Position numbers and translations under genes: made by a program. Of a DNA stretch of 64,000 bases, positions 8,747-17,192 are shown one piece after another; positions within the stretch are counted from its first letter, which is position 1; the number at the start of each line of letters is the position of its first letter. This stretch comes from Planctomycetota bacterium (lineage in GTDB: Bacteria > Planctomycetota > Phycisphaerae > Phycisphaerales > SM1A02): NCBI GenBank assembly GCA_027622195.1, contig JAQBZO010000001.1, forward strand, positions 158,263 through 222,262, given 5' to 3'. The notes beneath the pieces are model-generated. The model made no database searches, was not told the origin of the DNA, and saw only the letters and a list, made by a program, of their open reading frames with translations.

Positions 8747-10972
8747 TCACTTTGGATTCTCCGATGGTGTGTCCTTGCGAGGAGGCACTCGGTACAAGGC
8801 GCCTTGACGGGTCGTCGTGACGAGATCGAGTCTGCTTCGAAGCGTTGCGATTGCATCCTCTGAAACAACCAGAGAGAGCCATCCACTGTGTCGCCAACGG
8901 GACAACATGGCGTCGTCGAAGAGAACATGCGTGGCTCCGAGAGATCGAATCGACTCGACCCACGCCTCAGAATCGGATGGATTCGCCTCAATGATGGACG
9001 CGAGTCCTGCCCCATCCCATACCGATGCCGTGATGAATGGATCTTCAATCCAGAATGGAGCGCTATCGCCCACCAAAAGAATCGTGCGTTTCTCTCCCGC
9101 GAGATGGTTGCATGCGAAGGGTGCGGCGCACTCTTGCGCCGAGGTGATCCACTTTGAGGATGGCGCCTGATCGTCTTGCAAATACTTAGCGAGCCAGTGT
9201 CCGTTGGCGACCTCGTTGGCACCGATGAAGTCGAGTGGCCTTGGACGAGGGTTGGCACCGATGAAGTCGAGTGGCTTTTGAGGAGGGGGACCATCGTGAA
9301 GCAGAATCCACGCGGGCAAGAGGCACCATGCGGCGAGCAATACGGTGATGGCTGAGCGTGCTGTGCGCGGAACTTCGCTCCAGGAGATTCGCGCTGCTTG
9401 GATTCCAATCAACAACGCGCCCACAGGAAGGGTCGGAATCAAGAATCGACTGCGTTGATGCGTCGCAACCATCCAGAAAAGTAATTGGAGGACGAGTGTG
9501 AGGGAGAGGGCGCGGTCGATGCGGGACGCCTTGGAGGCAGGCAACACCCAAACGAGCGCGGCGGCAGCGAGAGCGATCCATGGAAATGGTCCCCACTGCC
9601 AGACCCAGGGCTCACTGGGACTCAATCGTGTTCCGATTCCAAAAGCAATCCACTCATTCCAAAGCGCGACGAATCCGGCAGAGGGAGGGGCATGATGCGC
9701 CGCTGCGAACGCGGCATCTTGTGCAGTCGTCCAGTGGACCGTGTCGTGTGGAGTGCCGAGTCCAAACACTGACCCTGCGAATGGAAAGAGTGGATTCCCG
9801 CTCGCGAGCGTGTTTCGGATGAGCCACGGAAGCAGCGGGAGCAGAAACGAGCCAGTCGCCCATCCTAATGCGCGCCAACGATGTTGGGGATTCAGCTCGA
9901 CCACCGCGACGATGGCGATGGGGAACATCGGAAGAACAACGAGCGCGATGCTCGACAACTTTGATCCCACGGCGAGCGCGGCGAACAATCCAACCAAAAC
10001 CGCTCGTTGTGCAGTGAGGTCATTTCCATCACGATCAGTGCCAGTCCAGAGGAGTGCCGCGAGCATTCCCGCTGTGCCGAGTAAGACGCCCGACTCGGTG
10101 TAGGCGAGTGATCCAGTGACAGTCAGCCAAGGAGTCGCGAGCACCGCAATGACAGAAAGAAGAACAGGGAGTGGCCATCGTCCAGTCATCGTGCTGCTCT
10201 CTGGAGTCGCACGCATCATGCGAACGCGCAGAGCGCTGCCAACGAGCAGTGCCGCCACGATGGCGATTCCAGCGTGCAACCATTGGCACGCGATGGATGC
10301 ATCCCATGCATTGCCACGAAGCACCATCAAATGCAAGTACGCCCCTTCGATCCAAGACGGAAACGAAAGGTAGACATTCGACGCGCTCGGATCCATGACT
10401 CCAGAGGCGAGCCATTCGCGTGGACCTTGCAAGTGGTAGGCCTGCGCGTCGTAACCGCCGAACTCAGTGCGCCAGAGCCAACCCGGGGTGCTCGATGCAG
10501 CAGCAAGAAGCGCAGCTATCGGAAGTGCGAGCAAGAGTGGAGCAACCGTCACGCGTTCGGTGATGCGAATGTTCTGACGGGGATGCGTGATCGTCCACAC
10601 AAAGCATCCCAACCCAATCGCCGTTACGGTGGTTGCGGCCACGCTGAGAAGTCCAACCGTGGCAAGGAGATTGTCGAGTGCGACCATCAGCGCAACGCCG
10701 AACGCAGCGCCAATCGTCCAATCCGTGAGCGGGGGCAATGCGTTGCGGACACGGATCAATGACAACGCCATCATGCCCATTCCGATCGACGACAACATCC
10801 ACATCAGCGCAAGCGAACCATCCGCCAGCGCGATGGATGGAAAGGTGGCGAGTGGGCGTCCATCACTCGAACCTTGATCGATGATCGCGATCGTCGCAGA
10901 AAGCACAGCGCAAAGAAAAACCGCACGGCGACCCGAAGGCGTCGTGCGGTGGATGGTGTCGATCGGCGCCAT
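8747..10972 (-). CDS. Large multi-pass membrane protein, possible GT-C-type glycosyltransferase
   Basis: 741 residues with many hydrophobic helices over the first ~550 residues and a soluble C-terminal part. The early loop after the first helices (TEFGGYDAQAYHLQGPREW) resembles the first extracytoplasmic loop of dolichyl-phosphate-mannose-type glycosyltransferases, where an acidic residue is catalytic; that assignment is inference. Start uncertain: the annotated ATG (10972) places a strong rho-independent terminator of the upstream rpmI-rplT genes inside codons 8-20. A later start near Met57/Met59 (about 10804/10798) is possible and would still keep most helices. A 12-residue duplication (PLDFIGAN) lies near the end of the membrane part. 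Confidence 0.6.
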   Translation of the reverse strand: MAPIDTIHRTTPSGRRAVFLCAVLSATIAIIDQGSSDGRPLATFPSIALADGSLALMWMLSSIGMGMMALSLIRVRNALPPLTDWTIGAAFGVALMVALDNLLATVGLLSVAATTVTAIGLGCFVWTITHPRQNIRITERVTVAPLLLALPIAALLAAASSTPGWLWRTEFGGYDAQAYHLQGPREWLASGVMDPSASNVYLSFPSWIEGAYLHLMVLRGNAWDASIACQWLHAGIAIVAALLVGSALRVRMMRATPESSTMTGRWPLPVLLSVIAVLATPWLTVTGSLAYTESGVLLGTAGMLAALLWTGTDRDGNDLTAQRAVLVGLFAALAVGSKLSSIALVVLPMFPIAIVAVVELNPQHRWRALGWATGSFLLPLLPWLIRNTLASGNPLFPFAGSVFGLGTPHDTVHWTTAQDAAFAAAHHAPPSAGFVALWNEWIAFGIGTRLSPSEPWVWQWGPFPWIALAAAALVWVLPASKASRIDRALSLTLVLQLLFWMVATHQRSRFLIPTLPVGALLIGIQAARISWSEVPRTARSAITVLLAAWCLLPAWILLHDGPPPQKPLDFIGANPRPRPLDFIGANEVANGHWLAKYLQDDQAPSSKWITSAQECAAPFACNHLAGEKRTILLVGDSAPFWIEDPFITASVWDGAGLASIIEANPSDSEAWVESIRSLGATHVLFDDAMLSRWRHSGWLSLVVSEDAIATLRSRLDLVTTTRQGALYRVPPRKDTPSENPK
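9215..9275. repeat. Two-copy in-frame tandem duplication, 36-bp period
   Basis: A 25-base identical unit (GTTGGCACCGATGAAGTCGA plus GTGGC) occurs at 9215-9239 and 9251-9275. The 36-bp period keeps frame and duplicates PLDFIGAN in the membrane protein. Exact identity suggests a recent duplication. Confidence 0.85.
10911..10950 (-). terminator. Rho-independent terminator of rpmI-rplT
   Basis: On the minus strand a GC-rich stem (arms ACCGCACG and CGTGCGGT, about ten pairs with one G-U) closes around a TTCGGG-containing loop and is followed at once by TTTTTCTTT. It lies 34-74 bp past the rplT stop. It falls inside the first codons of the annotated membrane-protein gene that starts at 10972. Confidence 0.8.
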
Positions 10973-10983
10973 GAGGCGCTCGG

Positions 10984-11343
10984 TTAGGCCTTCACTGTCT
11001 TAAGTGAAAGCGCGATGAGCGACTCAAACGTGTTTGGATCTTCAATCGCAATCTGCGAGAGCATCTTGCGGTTCAGCGAGCAGCAAGCGCGCGAAAGTCC
11101 GTGGATGAACAAGCTGTAGCGAGTGCCACGCATTCGGCATGCTGCCGTGATGCGGGTAATCCAAAGGCTGCGCATGTCGCGGCGACGAGCGCGTCGATCC
11201 CGCCAAGCGAAGCGTCCAGCGCGCATGAGCGCGACCTTGGCCTGCTGCTTGTGGCGGCTCTTTGTTCCGTAATAGCCTCGGGCTTCACGAAGAAGCTTTC
11301 GTCGGGCTTGGGTTCTCGCGGCGCCTTTTCTTACGCGTGGCAT
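10984..11343 (-). CDS. rplT: 50S ribosomal protein L20
   Basis: 119 residues beginning MPRVRKGAARTQARRK with the family motifs RGYYGTKSRHKQQAKVA and FAWRDRRARRRDMRSLWI. Binds 23S rRNA early in large-subunit assembly. Strong ribosome binding site (TAAGGAG) about 8 bases before the ATG. Second gene of an rpmI-rplT unit; infC, usually directly upstream of rpmI, is not present here. Confidence 0.97.
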   Translation of the reverse strand: MPRVRKGAARTQARRKLLREARGYYGTKSRHKQQAKVALMRAGRFAWRDRRARRRDMRSLWITRITAACRMRGTRYSLFIHGLSRACCSLNRKMLSQIAIEDPNTFESLIALSLKTVKA

Positions 11344-11416
11344 TGGAATCTCTCCTTAGGAGTTGTCTGAACGGGGGCTTGAAGGCACTTGAACCCGGCA
11401 GGCGGTAGATCGTGGA

Positions 11417-11713
11417 TTACTTGGTGGTGGATGCGGTCGCAGTCACCATGTCAACTTCAGCAGCCTCGGCCGCCATCTTCTTAGCCTTGGCCGCGTCGAA
11501 CTGCTCTTGCGAACGCAGTGGACGGAACAAGAGCTTCTTGAGCTCTCGCAGATTGCCGCCTCGGGCGTACCGATTCTTGCGGTAACTCTGCACTTGCGTG
11601 CCGGTCTTGTTGCTCTTCAAATGCCGACTATGTGGCGCTTTGAAGCGGACCTTGCCGCTTTTTGTGATCTTGACCCGCTTGAGCAGACCTTTGTGAGACT
11701 TGTTCTTAGGCAT
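11417..11713 (-). CDS. rpmI: 50S ribosomal protein L35 with C-terminal extension
   Basis: The first ~65 residues are canonical L35 (MPKNKSHKGLLKRVKITKSG, then HLKSNKTG and KKLLFRPL). The total of 98 residues is longer than the usual 65; the extra C-terminal third is alanine/lysine rich (AKAKKMAAEAAEVDMV) and of unknown role. Preceded by a GAAAGGTG ribosome binding site. Lies 73 bp upstream of rplT. Confidence 0.95.
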   Translation of the reverse strand: MPKNKSHKGLLKRVKITKSGKVRFKAPHSRHLKSNKTGTQVQSYRKNRYARGGNLRELKKLLFRPLRSQEQFDAAKAKKMAAEAAEVDMVTATASTTK

Positions 11714-11747
11714 AAGGCACCTTTCGCCACTTTGAGCGAAGCAGAAC

Positions 11748-11753
11748 AGTATA
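11748..11753 (-). promoter_or_regulatory. Putative -10 element of rpmI-rplT
   Basis: Minus-strand TATACT lies 35 bp upstream of the rpmI ATG, in an AT-rich island. No good -35 sits at the normal distance (TTGACC is present but 26 bp away), so the assignment is tentative. Confidence 0.35.
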
Positions 11754-11792
11754 GGAGTTTCTTGATTGATTGCCTAGGGGGTCAATCGCCCA

Positions 11793-12743
11793 TTACTGGC
11801 AAAGAAACACCTCAAAGGGATCTTCTCGCAATTGAGAGAATTCAAGTCGTTCAACCCCATCGAGCCCCCGGGGGAGCCAAATGTTGTCGACCGCCGCTGG
11901 TCCGAGATTCTTGAACAGGGGACTGGTCGTCCACTGAACCGAACCGTCTCCGCCAAGGACATTCTGTCCGACCGAGGCGTGATTGTCTGAGTTCATGGAG
12001 TCGGACTGCATGCGATTGCCGTAACGCTTTCCACAGACGAGTGGATTCGCATCGGCCGCGACAGGGGTGTTGGCAACGAATGAAAGAATGAGATGGCTTC
12101 GATGGAGTGGAACGCGCATCGCAATGGGATTGCGTCCACAGCACTTGGTGCAGCGACCGTGACAGTATCCCTTTGACTCAAGCGTGTTCAATGTTGCCGC
12201 AGTGCCCTCTTCAATATGTTCTTGAGAAGGTGCGCGTCCATCAGGAGCAGGAAAATCAAAGAGGCTCGCCATACTCGCCGCGATGGGCGAATAGCCATTG
12301 TGTTCCGAGGCGTAGCAATCCAGACCTTGAAAGAGTTCGCCAAAATTGGATGCGCACGCAGCCGTTTCTGCGTTCGCCCGAATGCGTGATGTCACGGGGA
12401 AGAGGATCGCAATGCCCACGAGCAACAACGCAGCCACAGTAATGAAATCAGGAATACGAATGCCGCGTCCCTTCGACGGCGTTGGCTCGAGCAGCATGCG
12501 TGCAAGCCGTTGCTCTTCTGCGCGGTGGATGCGTGCCATCGTGACATCGACGAGTGCTTCTTCCGGCGTAGCCACTTCCATCGCGTCGAGTGCGGTCAGT
12601 TGTTGCATCATGGAAGCGGCGAGGGCGCGATCTGCATCAGAGGCATCGCTCGAGAGGGCAGGATCCCAATTCGATTCAACGAGCAAGTCAAGAATGCGCT
12701 GATCCTCGCTGGAAAGTGCCGATTCTGGTGGCTGCATCGTCAT
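11793..12743 (-). CDS. Membrane protein with anti-sigma-like cytoplasmic head and pseudopilin-like extracellular domain
   Basis: Residues 1-100 are soluble and acidic, including a helical segment (LVDVTMARIHRAEEQRLARM) like those of anti-sigma proteins. One membrane helix (about residues 101-118, ITVAALLLVGIAILFPV) is followed by an outside region resembling DUF1559/type IV pseudopilin proteins: CASNFGELFQGLDCYASEHNGY, a Cys-rich loop (CHGRCTKCCGRNP) and an H-x-DG-like motif (HASVGQNVLGGDG). The ATG at 12743 overlaps the sigma-factor stop (ATGA) and is preferred to the longer track start. The coupling suggests it restrains the upstream sigma factor (inference). Confidence 0.65.
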   Translation of the reverse strand: MTMQPPESALSSEDQRILDLLVESNWDPALSSDASDADRALAASMMQQLTALDAMEVATPEEALVDVTMARIHRAEEQRLARMLLEPTPSKGRGIRIPDFITVAALLLVGIAILFPVTSRIRANAETAACASNFGELFQGLDCYASEHNGYSPIAASMASLFDFPAPDGRAPSQEHIEEGTAATLNTLESKGYCHGRCTKCCGRNPIAMRVPLHRSHLILSFVANTPVAADANPLVCGKRYGNRMQSDSMNSDNHASVGQNVLGGDGSVQWTTSPLFKNLGPAAVDNIWLPRGLDGVERLEFSQLREDPFEVFLCQ

Positions 12744-13369
12744 GATCGAGTGTCCATGTTCTTGTAGTTGGGCGCGGTACTGGACAACGTCTCCCACCGT
12801 TTTGCAAAGCGAGCGACGGCCGCGTGCAGTCGGCTCTTCACCGTGCCAAGGGGGATCTCCAGGATCTCTGCAATTTGTTGATAGCTCATCTTCTGAAAGT
12901 AACCGAGCACCAAGATCTCGCGGTGTGTTTCGGGAAGCGAGTCGACAGCGCGGCGAACAGCATCTGCCAACTCAGCGCGATCAAGTCCTTCACTGACTGG
13001 AGGACCCTTGCCGCCGATCAGCGTGACCGCGGTGGTGTCTCCATCGACACCGATGGGAGCATCGAGGCTCGCCATTCGATGTCGCTTGCCGCGGCGATGA
13101 AGATCGCGCGCCTTGTTTACTGCAATCGCATAGAGCCACGGACGGAATCGGCGCGTCGCATCGAAAGTGTGGCCAGCCAGATGGACTTGGAGAAATGTTT
13201 CTTGAAAGGCGTCCTCAGCGAGCGTTGGGTTGCCCGTGTAGCGCGCGAGGAATCCAAAGAGTTCGACTCGATAACGTTGAATCAACACGCGAAGCGCATC
13301 AGCGGAGCCATCGCGGTGCGCCTGAAAGAGGGTTGCGTCATCGAACTCTTCCAACGCTTCTGCCTCCAT
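12740..13369 (-). CDS. ECF-type RNA polymerase sigma factor
   Basis: Region 2 is visible as RYTGNPTLAEDAFQETFLQV with FRPWLYAIAVNKARDLHRR, and region 4 as LPETHREILVLGYFQKMSYQQIAEILEIPLGTVKSRLH. A start at 13369 gives 209 residues with a short lead-in to region 2. The track start (13519) would add 50 residues without family similarity, but neither start has a clear ribosome binding site. Coupled by ATGA to the following anti-sigma-like membrane protein. Confidence 0.85.
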   Translation of the reverse strand: MEAEALEEFDDATLFQAHRDGSADALRVLIQRYRVELFGFLARYTGNPTLAEDAFQETFLQVHLAGHTFDATRRFRPWLYAIAVNKARDLHRRGKRHRMASLDAPIGVDGDTTAVTLIGGKGPPVSEGLDRAELADAVRRAVDSLPETHREILVLGYFQKMSYQQIAEILEIPLGTVKSRLHAAVARFAKRWETLSSTAPNYKNMDTRS

Positions 13370-13546
13370 GCGTCCAATCGTATCCGCCGAAAGGGACGCA
13401 TCCCGATCACCACATCTTCCGCTTGCGATCGCGGCACCAACTCGACGAATGGAATGCCAAAGGGATTGAGGACGAGGTCCGATGAAAGCAGTGGCGAGAA
13501 TCGACACGATCCGTCCCATACGATCAGTTGTGGCGGGTAGTTCGGA

Positions 13547-14113
13547 TTATTTGGGCAGGTTTGACTCGGCTTCAAACTTGAACTTCTGTCCACCGATTGC
13601 CGCCGATGCCATCAATCCACGGCTGTCGCTGACGAAGATCACCACGCCGTCCGAGTATCCAGCCGCCGCCGCAGCGCCCGCACTGAGAGCCACCGCGCTC
13701 GCGCCCGCGGTCGGGGTGAATTGCCCTGCAACAAACTTCTCGTAAGTGGCTTGGTTACTGAAGAAAATGACCTCGTCGTAACTGGCTCCACCGATTTGAA
13801 ATCCGATCGATCCCTGCGTCATGTCCGCATAACCCACGCACGAGCCACTCTTGAAAACGACTCCGCGTCCGTAAGCCCCGCCCACGATAAACGCCCCTGT
13901 GCCGACATCAGGAAAAACCGCGTAGCCGTAGGCGTTGTCGAAGAATGGCTTCACCGACTCGTCCTCAGATTGCATGCGATTCACAGTCGATGCGACGGCG
14001 GCGCGAAGGGACGCGCGCTCGGAGATCGTGGCGGGTGCTGTGTTGCATCCGGTGAGGATCATGACGAGAAGGGAAACAACAATGGATGGAATCCGAAAGG
14101 AGTGAGAATGCAT
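13547..14113 (-). CDS. SYLF/YSC84-type lipid-binding lipoprotein
   Basis: 188 residues. The signal peptide ends in a lipobox (LVMILTGC). The mature part has SYLF-domain features: FFDNAYGYAVFPDVGTGAFIVG, GAYGRGVVF and the C-terminal SRGLMASAAIGGQKFKF. In other bacteria these proteins bind lipids at the envelope; the exact role is unknown. It lies 27 bp downstream of trpF and upstream of the sigma-factor pair on the same strand. Confidence 0.85.
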   Translation of the reverse strand: MHSHSFRIPSIVVSLLVMILTGCNTAPATISERASLRAAVASTVNRMQSEDESVKPFFDNAYGYAVFPDVGTGAFIVGGAYGRGVVFKSGSCVGYADMTQGSIGFQIGGASYDEVIFFSNQATYEKFVAGQFTPTAGASAVALSAGAAAAAGYSDGVVIFVSDSRGLMASAAIGGQKFKFEAESNLPK

Positions 14114-14140
14114 GAGCGAGAGTGTAATCGATTCGACCCA

Positions 14141-14776
14141 TCAACGGCGCAGTGCCAAGAGGGCATTGGCGCAAAAAGTGGAAACGAGCAGCGCGTCTTT
14201 CACTGAGCGCGAGTGCTCAAGACCGCTTGAAGCATCGACACCCGCGGGTTCGACATGTCGAACTGCCGCGGCAACATTGTCGGCGGTGAGTCCGCCAGCG
14301 AGCATCGTTGGATGTCGACTCTCGCGCCGTGCGCGTGTGGCTGCGTCCCAGTCGCAGATGGCACCCGAACCTGGAACAGTTCCATCAACGAGGAGTGCAT
14401 CGACGTCAAGCGAATTCGCTTGGGCGATCGATTCGAAGTCCGATGCGGCACACGCGCGAATGATGGGAATGCCGTGGGCGCGCAGTGCGGCAATCGTTTC
14501 ATTCGAGATCGTTCCGTGACATTGCACCGCCCCCGTCCACTTGGAGATCATCGGATCCCCACTCTTGAGGTCCCGCACGACGGCGACGGTGACGGCATCG
14601 GGTGATTCCCATGCGAACGCGAGTTTGACTGCGGTCTCAAGCGTGATAGAACGGGGTGAGTCAGAGACGAGGACAACGCCAAGAAGATTCGCCCCTGCAC
14701 TCACAGCAGTGTGACCCATGCGCTCATCTGAGAGTCCACAGACCTTGATCCATGGGCGGGGGGGAAGAGTGATCAT
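14141..14776 (-). CDS. trpF: Phosphoribosylanthranilate isomerase
   Basis: Third step of tryptophan synthesis, an Amadori rearrangement. A single TIM barrel with the catalytic cysteine in IKVCGL near the N-terminus and the late phosphate-binding/acid region GVDASSGLEHSRSVKD. The ATG at 14776 overlaps the rhomboid stop (ATGA) and gives 211 residues; the track start two codons earlier is a GTG. No other trp gene is nearby, so the pathway is scattered. Confidence 0.9.
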   Translation of the reverse strand: MITLPPRPWIKVCGLSDERMGHTAVSAGANLLGVVLVSDSPRSITLETAVKLAFAWESPDAVTVAVVRDLKSGDPMISKWTGAVQCHGTISNETIAALRAHGIPIIRACAASDFESIAQANSLDVDALLVDGTVPGSGAICDWDAATRARRESRHPTMLAGGLTADNVAAAVRHVEPAGVDASSGLEHSRSVKDALLVSTFCANALLALRR

Positions 14777-15951
14777 GCGCACTCCATTTCGGCGCGAAGT
14801 TGTGCCGCAGTGGACCGTATGGCTATGGAGGATCCGTCAGAGAGCCCATCCAAAAGAGAGAGCGACTCGGCCTTGTTGCGCAGTCTTTTCCATGCCACCG
14901 CCGCGGCGAGGACGCGCACTTCATCCGACGATGATCCGCCTCCCATCTGCGTGAGTCCAATGCGCCACGCTTCGACTGCTGATTCCCATGACTCGCGCTG
15001 TGCGAGCGCATTGCCGATTCGCACGAGTTCGTGGGGCGAGATGTCGACATCCTCGCGGTCGGGTCCGAGTGCAATCCACTGCGTGACAGCAGCGGCATCG
15101 TCGGATCGAGCGAGTGCGAGGCGAAGCGCGTCTCCCTTCGAGACTGGTTTTGCAGGAATGGGACGAGTTCGAGTCGAAGAGGACGGCGCCTCTGCACCGG
15201 CCCAGGGGCCGTGGCGCTTTGAATCCTCGACCGCTCGCTTCATGGCGTTTCGTCGCCCGCGTTGCTTCCATGCAAAGACCACATCCCACTCGGTGCGCGA
15301 GATCATCCCCGTGGCGAGCAAGAGAACCATCGTTCCAAATCCTGCAAGGTATCCCGCCAAATGCGCGGCGTAGGCGACATTGCCCTCGCCCGAACCGAGG
15401 AATCCCATGAGATCGAAGGCGACCTGAATGCCCACCGCGATGGGGGCAGGCAGCGAGAAGATGCCGAGCAGAATGAAGAGGTTGAGGAAACGAACGCGTG
15501 CCTTGGGAAAGAGGGCGAGGAATGCGCCTGTCACGCCGCAGATCGCTCCGCTCGCGCCGACAAGCATGATCTGCGGAACAAGGATTGCTTCTGCGACGGC
15601 TGAAAGGACAGCCGCTCCGAGAAAGAGGGCAAGGAATCCGAGCGAACCGATGCGCCGCTCGACTGCTCGTCCGAAGGCGAGCAAGAAGATCATGTTGCCG
15701 ATGAGGTGCCAGATTCCATTCCAGTCGTGGGTCAGCGCGTAGGTCATCCACCGCCAAAGTTCGCCACTTTTCCCTGGGAGGACGGCGAGCATCGCAATGA
15801 TCTGGGGGGTTGGATTCCCGCCCATCTCGACGACGGCCCCCGACCGAACTTGGAGTGCGGCGACCATCGCGACGGCGACACACGCGAAGAGAATCGCGAA
15901 GGTCATCGGTGTCGGGCGGCTTGGATCTCGGTCAGTGCCTAGTGGAATCAT
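14773..15951 (-). CDS. Rhomboid-family intramembrane serine protease with TPR-like tail
   Basis: 392 residues. Six or so hydrophobic helices occupy residues 15-230, with HLIGNMIFLLAFG, the serine motif GASGAICG (Ser134) and the histidine helix AAHLAGYLAGF (His197) completing the catalytic dyad. After a basic proline-containing linker, about 120 residues of helical repeats follow (ALAQRESWESAVEAWRIGL and similar), probably TPR-like. Cleaves within membranes; substrate unknown. First gene of the minus-strand rhomboid-trpF unit. Confidence 0.88.
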   Translation of the reverse strand: MIPLGTDRDPSRPTPMTFAILFACVAVAMVAALQVRSGAVVEMGGNPTPQIIAMLAVLPGKSGELWRWMTYALTHDWNGIWHLIGNMIFLLAFGRAVERRIGSLGFLALFLGAAVLSAVAEAILVPQIMLVGASGAICGVTGAFLALFPKARVRFLNLFILLGIFSLPAPIAVGIQVAFDLMGFLGSGEGNVAYAAHLAGYLAGFGTMVLLLATGMISRTEWDVVFAWKQRGRRNAMKRAVEDSKRHGPWAGAEAPSSSTRTRPIPAKPVSKGDALRLALARSDDAAAVTQWIALGPDREDVDISPHELVRIGNALAQRESWESAVEAWRIGLTQMGGGSSSDEVRVLAAAVAWKRLRNKAESLSLLDGLSDGSSIAIRSTAAQLRAEMECA

Positions 15952-15982
15952 CGAAGTGTGTGCATGGTTGCGTTGCTTCTAC

Positions 15983-15988
15983 TATAAG
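15983..15988 (+). promoter_or_regulatory. Putative -10 element of gltA
   Basis: TATAAG lies 36 bp before the citrate synthase ATG in the 73-bp divergent space with the rhomboid gene. No convincing -35 is seen at 16-18 bp. An AGGA lies nearer the ATG as a possible ribosome binding site. Confidence 0.35.
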
Positions 15989-16024
15989 TCCACACTCAAA
16001 CGATTGGAATAGGACACGAATCCG

Positions 16025-17164
16025 ATGGCGACTCAACTCATTTTCGATAAAGGGCTCGCGAACACCGTCGCAGCAGAAACCAGCCTCTCATTCATTGACG
16101 GAGAAAAGGGAGTGTTGGAGTATGTCGGCATCGAAATCGATGCACTGGCTCGACAATCCACCTTTGAAGAGACGACCTTTCTCTTGTGGAATCGGAGGCT
16201 GCCATCGCAAGATGAACTGAGTTCCTTCGAGCGCGATCTGAGGAAGGAGTACGAACTTCCCAGCGGCATGATCGACATGGTGCGAAAGATACCGCGGTCA
16301 GCACCTCCGATGCACGCGCTTCGCACATTGATCTCAGCGCTTTCGTTTTTTGATTTGGAAGCGGATGTGAATACTCCAGCGGCCAATGCGCGAAAGGCAA
16401 TGCGACTCGTCGCGAGAACACCTGGACTGATTGCTGCATTTGATCGACATCGCAAGGGCAAACCCATCATCCTTGCAGATGCACGTTTCGGTATCGCCGA
16501 AGATTTTCTGCGCATGCTCAATGGAACAGAACCCACTGTCGCAATGGCTCGCGCTTTTGATGTGTGTTTGATTCTGCACGCTGATCACGGACTCAATGCG
16601 AGCACCTTTGCCGCGCGCGTGACGATTTCGACACTGTCGGATATGTATTCCGCGATGACGAGCGCGGTGGGAACATTGAAGGGGCCGCTTCATGGCGGCG
16701 CGAATGAGGGGGTCATGCACATGCTCGAAGAAATCGGCACGATGGACCGAGTTGATGGATGGGTCCAGGAGCGCATCGGGCAAAAAGACAAGATCATGGG
16801 ATTCGGCCATCGCATCTACAAGTCGTATGACCCTCGCGCGACCTATCTCAAGACCTTCTCGCAGAAAATCGCGTCGGATACAGGCAATACACGCCTCTAT
16901 GAGATGAGTCGCCGGATCGAAGAGATTATGCACGAAGCGGTGGCGGCCAAGGGGATTTACCCTAATGTCGATTTCTATTCCGCGACCACCTATGCCTCGC
17001 TTGGACTCGACATCGATCTCTTCACCTGTCTATTCGCGATGAGCCGCATGTCGGGATGGACCGGACACTGCATCGAGCAACTCGAAGGCAATCGGCTGAT
17101 TCGTCCGCACGCTGAGTACAAGGGACCTCACGGCGTGAAGTACCTGCCGATCTCGCAGCGCTGA
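16025..17164 (+). CDS. gltA: Citrate synthase
   Basis: Condenses acetyl-CoA and oxaloacetate at the entry of the TCA cycle. 379 residues, the short bacterial/archaeal type. The catalytic residues are visible: His223 in GPLHGGANE, His262 in GFGHRIYKSYDPRA and Asp316 in YPNVDFYSA. The related 2-methylcitrate synthase cannot be fully excluded by sequence, but no methylcitrate-cycle genes are adjacent. Stands alone between divergent and convergent neighbours. Confidence 0.92.
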   Translation: MATQLIFDKGLANTVAAETSLSFIDGEKGVLEYVGIEIDALARQSTFEETTFLLWNRRLPSQDELSSFERDLRKEYELPSGMIDMVRKIPRSAPPMHALRTLISALSFFDLEADVNTPAANARKAMRLVARTPGLIAAFDRHRKGKPIILADARFGIAEDFLRMLNGTEPTVAMARAFDVCLILHADHGLNASTFAARVTISTLSDMYSAMTSAVGTLKGPLHGGANEGVMHMLEEIGTMDRVDGWVQERIGQKDKIMGFGHRIYKSYDPRATYLKTFSQKIASDTGNTRLYEMSRRIEEIMHEAVAAKGIYPNVDFYSATTYASLGLDIDLFTCLFAMSRMSGWTGHCIEQLEGNRLIRPHAEYKGPHGVKYLPISQR

Positions 17165-17167
17165 TTG

Positions 17168-17184
17168 ATCGGCCCGTTGCCGAT
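17168..17184. terminator. Possible hairpin between convergent genes
   Basis: ATCGGC-CCGTT-GCCGAT, a perfect six-pair stem in the 28-bp gap between gltA and the FG-GAP gene. No T-run follows on either strand, so termination is only a guess. Confidence 0.3.
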
Positions 17185-17192
17185 GCGACGAC

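Noticed and set aside
13370-13519. N-terminal 50 residues of the ECF sigma-factor ORF
   Set aside because: No match to sigma region 2 and no ribosome binding site, so the shorter start at 13369 was chosen; not excluded.
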